From positions 3,038,001 to 3,102,000 of the forward strand of contig JAZGTN010000047.1 in assembly GCA_037783415.1 (NCBI GenBank): a stretch of DNA of 64,000 nt, read 5' to 3'. The notes beneath the pieces were generated by a model, which saw nothing but the letters and a program-made list of their open reading frames with translations, had not been told where the DNA came from and ran no database searches. The DNA comes from Leptasterias polaris (taxonomy: Eukaryota > Echinodermata > Asteroidea > Forcipulatida > Asteriidae). This document shows, one piece after another, positions 45,601 through 54,600 of the stretch. Every line of letters begins with the position of its first letter. Position 1 is the first letter of the stretch. Position numbers and translations under genes: made by a program.

Positions 45601-48600
45601 ACAGTGACCGTGCCTCAATTTTAACAATAACTTACACAAGAGTGGGGGGGGGGGGGGGGGGGGGGGGCAAACCCGTGGTGACAGAATTAATCTGTTTAAT
45701 TGTCCGGCAGATCCAAATGTTCTTCTTGTTGTGTGATGTGGAGTGGACGTGTTGTCGCCCATTTTCACTGTCAGCAATAGAGAGTATGAGAGAATAGATG
45801 GAAACTGACCTACTTCAACACAAAATCCCACAGTAAATGTCACTCCAAATAATTAGTGGTTGAACAAAGACAAATTTACTATTAGCACGATTGGTTAGTG
45901 AACAACGCGGCTGTGTTAATAATTTGAGCGCTTGACGCGCCTACAAGCCAAAATGCAATTTGCCCGTAAAGATTGCGTCTATTGGGAACATACTTAAGGT
46001 CAAAGTTGAACTTCCTCGGCGAAAAAGAATGCGACTAAAAAAAACCAGGGGGGGGGGGGGGCGGAAGGGGTGTTGCGCAATCATTTGCGATCGCTGTTTG
46101 GGTACACTCCATTTTAAAAATAGGTAATGACCATTAAAAAACAAAACAAAATCCATGTATACCGTTAAAATTCTCTCTTTATCAGCACTGAAAACATAAC
46201 AGTGTATATCGTAAGAGTATTTTCAATTGTTGAGATGCTTAATTTTAAATAAAGTGCGTAAAAATATTATCGAAAATTTTCCGTTGGTTTATTGCAGCGG
46301 CTAACGTGTATGAATGGGTCCAGGTGGGAATTTCGTTACAAATGGTCTCCCCTAAAATGGCTACAAATATCGACATAATGTGAAAACAATTATCGTTCAT
46401 CCTCTGATTTTTTTCCATTAACGTAATATTTAGGAATAGATCTTTCATTCCTGAAAGTTTAATCAAAATCCCTCGGTACATCCTCTAGATATTTGACGAT
46501 TTGTAAAAGTGTTTTTGGAGAGAATGGATCCCGCCAATACTTATTTTGCGTTCAAACGATCTCTGTTGACGGACGGGAACATTTGCCGCAGGTAATTGTA
46601 ATTCTGAGGCAACATACACATCTAAAACAGATATGTTATACATGTCGTTTAGGTTAAATATATGTTGTTTATTAAATAGTTAATTTACTGAAGCAGTTGG
46701 CAAGGCAAAACACAATTTTACAAATGTTTTCTGGTGTAAAGATTTTGTGAATTTACAACATTTGAAGATTACAATACCCTCTGATAAAATGGACTCGTCC
46801 GGGCAGTCTCAACGGCACGCAGCGGAGAGCAACCGTAAATTCAAATAGTGTGCACTGACGTGGGGAGCTTCGACCAGTCCACGTCGCGATGGTCGAATGA
46901 GATTATTTTCAACGTAGGTGGCGCGCTGGTGGCGCTACCCCTTCCGCCCCCCCCCCCCCACCCTGAAAAAACCCTTTAGTTTCCAGCATGTTTTGGCTGT
47001 GTGAATACTTCACATCTTTGTTTACATCACTTGGGTCAGTCTACAATATAGACCCCTAACCGGTAAAAATGGACCACTTGAATAAACTAAACAAAACTAA
47101 ACGCCGGGAGAACTCAACGTATACATTTTTTTGAAAGCTCAAAGTTTAACATCCTCATCAAGTGGGAGTCACGTGTAACAAAAATAGGCTAACAAAAATT
47201 ACACGGAACAAAAAAATGCGATGGTAAAAATAAATGCGACTGAAAAGAAAAATGCGACTGAAAAAAAAAATGCGACTTCCCCCAAAAATGCGACGGAAAA
47301 AAAAATCTTGGATAAAAGAAAATGAAAACGTCGCTGTCACTTTTCATTAAATAAAACAGCTACGAAACGAAATAATTACAATAATAGTTCGAGATTGACA
47401 GAAGTTTAAAAATGCAATTAAATGTGTCGCTTTTTGCCATGACCTTCCCCACCCTCCACAGCCACAGCCTATGCTAGTCTTTGCTCTAGTCTCTCAAACC
47501 GTCCGAGCGCTGCGAGAGGGCGAGATCACACACGAACTAAAAAATAAAAATAAGAATAATACCAAAATAAAAAACAGCAATAAAAAGGGGTTAGTCAAAC
47601 AAGTTTTGGTCATCACTTCGAGGCCCGTGAATATGCCAGGAGATACCGGTGTCATCGGGGATTTTGTTCCCAGTGGTATACGATCTTGCCGCGCCACGTG
47701 TTTTGCTTTTCCAGAATGAATCGCTCGATCGTATCCCCCGGGGTGCGTTTTCGCGGCTGTAACCAATAACTGTTTCGGTTACTGACCAGTCATTAAAGGC
47801 ACTGAACATGTTTGGTAATTATCAAAGACCAGTATTTTCACACGGTGTATCCCAACATATGCATAAAATAACAAACCTGTGAAAATTTGGGTTGAATCGG
47901 TCATCGAAGTTGCAAGAAAATAAAGAAAGAAAAACACCCTTGTTGCACAATTTGGTGTGCTTTCAGATGCTAATAAAAGGCTTCAGGCATGAAGTCTTTT
48001 ATTATTTTAGTGAGAAGTTACCTCTTTCTCAAAAACTACGTTACTTCAGAGGGAGTGGTTTCTAACAATGTTTTATACTATCAACAGCTCTCCGTTGCTG
48101 GTTACCAAGTAAGTTTTTATGCCAATATATATTTTGAGTAATTACCAAACGTGTTCAGTGCCTTTAACGAATGGCCAAGTCAACCAAAACAGTTATTGGT
48201 TACGACCGCGAAAACGCAACCCTGGAAGTGTGACTTTGAAATATCCAAATATTGTTTATATTGGATATTTTATTTAATCCTGTGGTTGATCCATTCTGTG
48301 TTAGAGACTACGGAGAGCACGCTGTCAAAAGTCATGAGCAACTCAACCTATGTCACAATAGTGTACGATCTCGCCGCGCCACGTTGTTTTCCTTCCCAGA
48401 ATGCCTCGCTCGATCGCCCAAGGTAGCGAGGCTGTGTCTATAGTATAATACAAGCATCCACTGGCGCCTGCTTTGATAATGACGACACAGGCCCTTTAAT
48501 ATGGGCTGAAGCACGTTGATTCAAAAGAGGGTCGGCGCTATCAGACACAATTTATACACAATTTGCCTTTCCGGGGGGGGGGGGGGGGGGGTTGACGGAC

Positions 48601-51600
48601 AAGATCTCCTGCAACATTGGCCTTTCAAACCGTCATGCAAATACCGGGGATCGATCGAAATTATTTTCGTACGGTGTCATGTCTTCAACAGGCAGTTGAT
48701 AGCTTAGCTGAATGTATTATAGGCCCAAATGATTGGTAAGGATAAAACATCATAGTTTAATTTTAGTCCGACTGAATTTAAGCTTACTGATTTCGAAGTT
48801 CATACTAGTACCTTTCTTTTGGGGAAATATTTCCCTCTGAAATGATGTAATACTTGAGAAAACTATATCTGGAAATCTATAAAAATCAAAAATGCCACAG
48901 CTAGCTGATTTTGGTTGTTACAACCAAAAGTAAGGACAGTGACATGTGTTTACCAATTCTTGGTGGTTCCAATTCCATGTACTTCTGATTTTATAAAATT
49001 AAATGTGTGTTTCATTTCTTTTCTCAATCTGTAGCACTTTCCGTCATTGGACTGTCAGCATCACAGAGCACCAATTACCATTACGACAGCTTTAGAGCAC
49101 ACATGGCTGTAGATGGCGACACCAAAACTTACTTCAGATCAAGTAAGTTGAAAAACATGTTGTTGGGAGTTTGACATTCAAATCATCCCTCACTATAAAA
49201 AAAACAAAACATGTGTACTCGCGACGGTCAAGGGTTTTTAAGACAAGGCTTTTTTGCTTTATTGGCCATTCAAAATAATCAATGTAAACACAAAAAGGAG
49301 GCGGCCTCTAAAAAGGAAGCGGGCGGGGACGCTAAACATGTTTTTTTAATATTTATTTGGCCTTAGAACATGAATTCACTCGCAGTCGTTTTAATTCATT
49401 TAAATTTGTGTCCCGATAAACCTGCTACTGGTTTAATGAAGTTCTGCGAATTCATGCCTGTATACTAAATAGAGAGAGTATAACCACTTGCAAGTATTTT
49501 CGCAATTTATTTATACCACAATCTATACCGAAAACTTGCATCTCTTTTTCGACACCAGGCCAATCTGACCGGCATCATTGGTGGAGTGTTGATTTGGAGA
49601 CGGAACACGCGCTTGGAAATATCACGGTTACATTAAGAACAGACTGCTGTGGTAATTATAACGTTCGTGTTTATGTAATGTTTTTTTTTTTTTTATGACG
49701 TATTTTCTCTTGTACTTTTATGTGCCTTTAAAGGTAGGTTGTTTTTGTCTGGATCGCCTTTAGAAAGTGATTATTTTCGCTTTTTGGTTATCCGCAGGCT
49801 TGTTCTATGTAGTCTTATTTATAGTGTTATTTCTCTATATGTACTGTTTGTGTGCTGCCTGGAAATAAATAAATAAATAATTAACTCATTGTTCTTTTAA
49901 AAGTATTATACAGGATTGGTAAGGATAAAAAAACATCATTGTAATATCTTAGTCTGAAACCATTATCATCTGTGAAAACACTTCTGGCCACTAATTATAA
50001 AATGAGGTCATATTCGAGAAAAGTGTATTATAAACAAACCTTTAAAAACCGCAAAAGCTGATGTTGGTTGTTACAACCAAAAATCATTGACATTGTGCTT
50101 GTGGTAAACTTCGCATTGTGCTTGTGGTAAACTTCGCATTGTGCTTGTGGTAAACTTCGCATTGTGCTTGTGGTAAACTTCGCATTGTGCTTGTGGTAAA
50201 CTTCGCATTGTGCTTGTGGTAAACTTCGCATTGTGCTTGTGGTAAACTTCGCATTGTGCTTGTGGTAAACTTCGCATTGTGCTTGCGGTAAACTTCGCAT
50301 TGTGCTTGTGGTAAACTTCGCATTGTGCTTGTGGTAAACTTCGCATTGTGCTTGTGGTAAACTTCGCATTGTGCTTGTGGTAAACTTCGCATTGTGCTTG
50401 TGGTAAACTTCGCATTGTGCTTGTGGTAAACTTCGCATTGTGCTTGTGGTAAACTTCGCATTGTGCTTGTGGTAAACTTCGCATTGTGCTTGTGGTAAAC
50501 TTCGCATTGTGCTTGCGGTAAACTTCGCATTGTGCTTGTGGTAAACTTCGCATTGTGCTTGTGGTAAACTTCGCATTGTGCTTGTGGTAAACTTCGCATT
50601 GTGCTTGTGGTAAACTTCGCATTGTGCTTGTGGTAAACTTCGTATTGTTTTCACTATTTTTTCCCGACTCATAAAACGGATTATAAGCCCATATTTTCAC
50701 AGGTTTGTTGTATCAAGGTTGATCACACAACACATGAACACTATTTTGTAAGCTCTACCAATCCTGTATTATACCTTTTAACTGCATTTTACCAAGATAG
50801 TGTCTGCATTAAAGTTTAAACATCTACTATCAACAAACGCAAAACAACTTTTGAGTACTATAAACAAATCAAGTTTTATTTAAAGGTAGGGTCATGCTTT
50901 TGATAATGACACCGAACAACAAAATATTGTGTAATTTTTATCCCAAGGCATAATAAGCTGGTTATGGTAGTATTAAGCATCCTGAAAATTTTTTTGTCTG
51001 AAGTGTGCCCCTTTGATTATAAATCAATACAAATTTGTCGAAAAACTTGCATCTGGGTCATTCCATGACCCACAATTTAATTTTGACAAAAGAGTTAATT
51101 CGAGCATGCAATTCTCATTATTTTAATACCAAATTTGCATATATTCAATGAAAATTTACATGGTTTTGACATATTTGTACCAAAAGGGTGGTATTTTACT
51201 CTTAAAATGTCAATTTTTTGTGGTTTCTGCCCTGACCACATGGTAGGTCGGATCGGGCAAAATATTGGTGGGCATTCATTGCTCATCAGGACCTACAAGC
51301 ACAGCAATTTTTATCAAAATCGGAAGACATGAGGTAAAAAAGTGCGTTGGTCTGACATGGAATGACCCATCTCCAAAGATCACCTATTTATTCAACTTTT
51401 GGAGATTCAAATTTCCGTGATGTCCATTTTTGAATGCTGCGGCCAGAGATGCGGTTGGTACCGGTACCCGCTGTAACCTAGCCAAACGTGGAAGGATTGA
51501 ACGTTCTTGATGAAAATACCGTGACCGTTTTTTGAAGTTTGTTTCAACAAGTAAACACTGTATTTAGCTGAAACTTTCACAGGTGACTTTTCATTTGTAT

Positions 51601-54600
51601 CTTTTTTGACAATTTGGCGAACAAATCAGTATATACAAAACAAATTTACTATGACCCCATCTTATTATAGGCGTACAACCTAAAAGTTGTTGGGCATTAC
51701 CGTAAAGTTATTTGTTCCCTAGTGTCATGTGTACTGCAAAATGTAACAATCATTTACCTTTTCGAATATTTTTTAGGATCGTCATTCATCGGCGCAGTAG
51801 CACGAGCAGGGCTCAATGCGACTGTGACTGACAACCAACAGTGTGGCTTGCCGGCCACTGTAGAACAATCCCAATCTGGTGCCGTGATTACATTCCACTG
51901 TGATCAATCAGTGACAGCCAAGTATGTGAGCTTGGATATAGACAATGGACACAGGGTTGACCTACAGATCGCCGAGGTGGCGGTAAAACTCGCAACAGGT
52001 TCAGGTATGAGACCAACTTCCTTCCTCTAAAATAATAGTGTGACGTCACGTTGGTGAAAGGGTGAGGGCGTGTTTGTTAACCAAATCTATGAGGAGCAAA
52101 CACACTAAATGATTTGTTTTTTCCATTGTTGTCATTATTATTGTTATTTATTTTACCATTGATACAAGAAAACCACATAAGGTCGGTCAAAATCATTGTC
52201 ATGAAAGGACATTTGCCTCTGAAAGCGCCCTCATGCGGTCAAATATACGGTCAATTTGATCCGCAGGGAAGGGTAACCCGACACAACATAAGGCAAACAT
52301 TATTACATCTTTTGGTTTATTTGAAAGTTATTGTTGGTTTTCATCTGGTACAGACTTCAGATGAAGATTCAGTCAGCCTTTCCAAATGGATCCCATTGTT
52401 GTTTTTGTTTTTTTCCACAGACGTTCCTCTACTTGGAAAGTCAACTTCACAAAGCACAACTCGTGGTGATGATTTATTGGCTTCATCTGCAATTGACGGA
52501 AGAACGGACACTTGGAGTGAAACTAGTATGCCCTTATTATACTATTATTACTTTTTAAATATACCACACACATCTCTGTCATTTGAATGGTGGAACACGT
52601 GTCACGTGTCATATTGATTATTTTGCCGTGTCTTAACTGCCGCGACGCGTGACGCTCAATAATAGTAGTAGTCCTATATTGATAAATATAGGACGTCTGG
52701 GACACTTCTCAGCGAAGCTTAGCTGCACCGTTTCAAAATTAATCGTCCCCGCCCATTCGTCCCGGTGAAACAAGGTCGTGTCACGGCGCACCGGGCACGG
52801 TTGGTGTCTACTGGAGCCGTCCAAGTTGTTTAGAGGTTTTACAGAATTTTCAGAGAGTGGGTTGGAAGAGTTTCCGTGTCTATTTTGTGTTTATAGACCT
52901 TATGCATTGACGTCACCAAGCCGCCATCTTAGAGGTAAACTGATGATGAAACAATGGAAACGCGCTGATTTGTACGCGCGGCGCACAGCACTGGCCAATG
53001 AACATCTTCCTTTTGACCTCTAGGTGAGGGCGCCCTACTCAAATGACGTCATATGCATAAGGTCTATTGTGAAAAACTTTCAAATGACTAGGAACTAAAA
53101 GTTGTATAAACCAAACATTGAAAAGCATTTCGCTTGTGCATTGTTGCAGAATATAATCGGTAAATTTTGATTGTTCGTGATCACTCGGTTTCGCCTCAAG
53201 AAATCATGGAATATTGTCCAGACTCTACCTCGTGATATAAATCTGCTACAATGCACTCGCATGCAGCCAACTTTGTACAATATTACACTATCAAATTAAA
53301 GGTCACACATCGATTACACAATTGTAGTTCAAAACATGTTTTGGCTTATTTTAGTTCTGATTTATCATATCCCTGAACTTTCTGGTTATCAATTTTTGTA
53401 TGGTCAATTCAAAACTTGTCACAACTGAAACTGTCATGTGTGTTCCAAAATAAGAATTATTTTCGTAGATGATTTTTTTTCACTGCTGTTTTATGTATCA
53501 TTGTGCTCAAGGACGTAATGCTTGCATAAACAAATGTTTAACTTAACGTACTCCCCCCCAAAAAAAAAAACAAAAAAAAAACTTAATCACTCCCGATTGG
53601 GAATAAATGTCTACGCCATTGCTACTAATTTTACACCGATTTAGTCACTATTTCATATTTCACAGATAAAGTTATTTTGAGTTGGTCTTATAGATGTCAT
53701 TATTAATAGGCCTACATGTTATTCTTTCAGCCACTCAGAACAATCCCTGGTGGCGATTGGACATGGGTGACGAACACTGCATTGGCAGAGTCAGTGTTAC
53801 GCCTAGAGTGGACTGCTGTGGTAAATGAAAATATTCGTTAAATACAACATAAACTATCAAATAAAACTTGGTATATTATTTTGTAAAACTGAGTCTTGCT
53901 TGAAGAATGTTCATTGGCAGTTCTGTGACAAAACACGTTACATGACGCTCCTTATGCCTCAATCTTCATTTACGGTAGCATGCCTTTCAGTTTGGCATCG
54001 GGCGAGGTCAAAGTTCAAAAATACATTTAACGGCACTAATAACACCGCCAGAGCATAAATACGGAGCCCTGGAAATGACATCCGACAATGGCGATATCCT
54101 GAGAAACCATCCTACAGTAAAGATGTCGACTTCCCGAAATAATTCACCATGAGGATTTCGAGATCCCGTCATCTGACGTTTATGATGTCATCATCCTGCA
54201 GTAAATATATCGGGATCTCAAAACGTTGGATTGCACTTCTAGAGCTCCGTACATAGGGAATCATGACAGAACTTACTGCAAACTGTTTTGAAATAAAAAA
54301 GGACAAAAACGTATATCTTCGTTTTTTTTCAAACAGGATCCCGTTTCATTGGTGTAACCGTACGTGCAGGAGTCAATCCGAACCATATCGGGAATCAACA
54401 ATGTGGCTTACCGGCAACCGAGGCCCAGTCTATTGCAGGCGTCACGGTTGGATTTATTTGTAATCCATCAGTGAAAGCCAAGTATGTCAGCTTGGATATC
54501 AGTGGGCCTAGTCGAGCAGCGCTGAATATCGCTGAGGTGACGGTAGAAGAGTACAACCCTGACCAATGTTCGGCAGTAGCTGAGAACTGTAAGATTTCCA

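Noticed and set aside
50028..50700. Three overlapping minus-strand ORFs of 171-214 residues with a repeated SLPQAQCEVYHKHNAKF pattern
   Set aside because: They are the three reading frames of a 23-bp minisatellite whose unit has no stop. No splice, start or family evidence supports a protein.
52114..52617. 167-residue + strand ORF overlapping exon 5
   Set aside because: It reads intron, exon 5 and intron in continuation. Only the exon 5 part has lectin similarity, and AG/GT sites bound it exactly.
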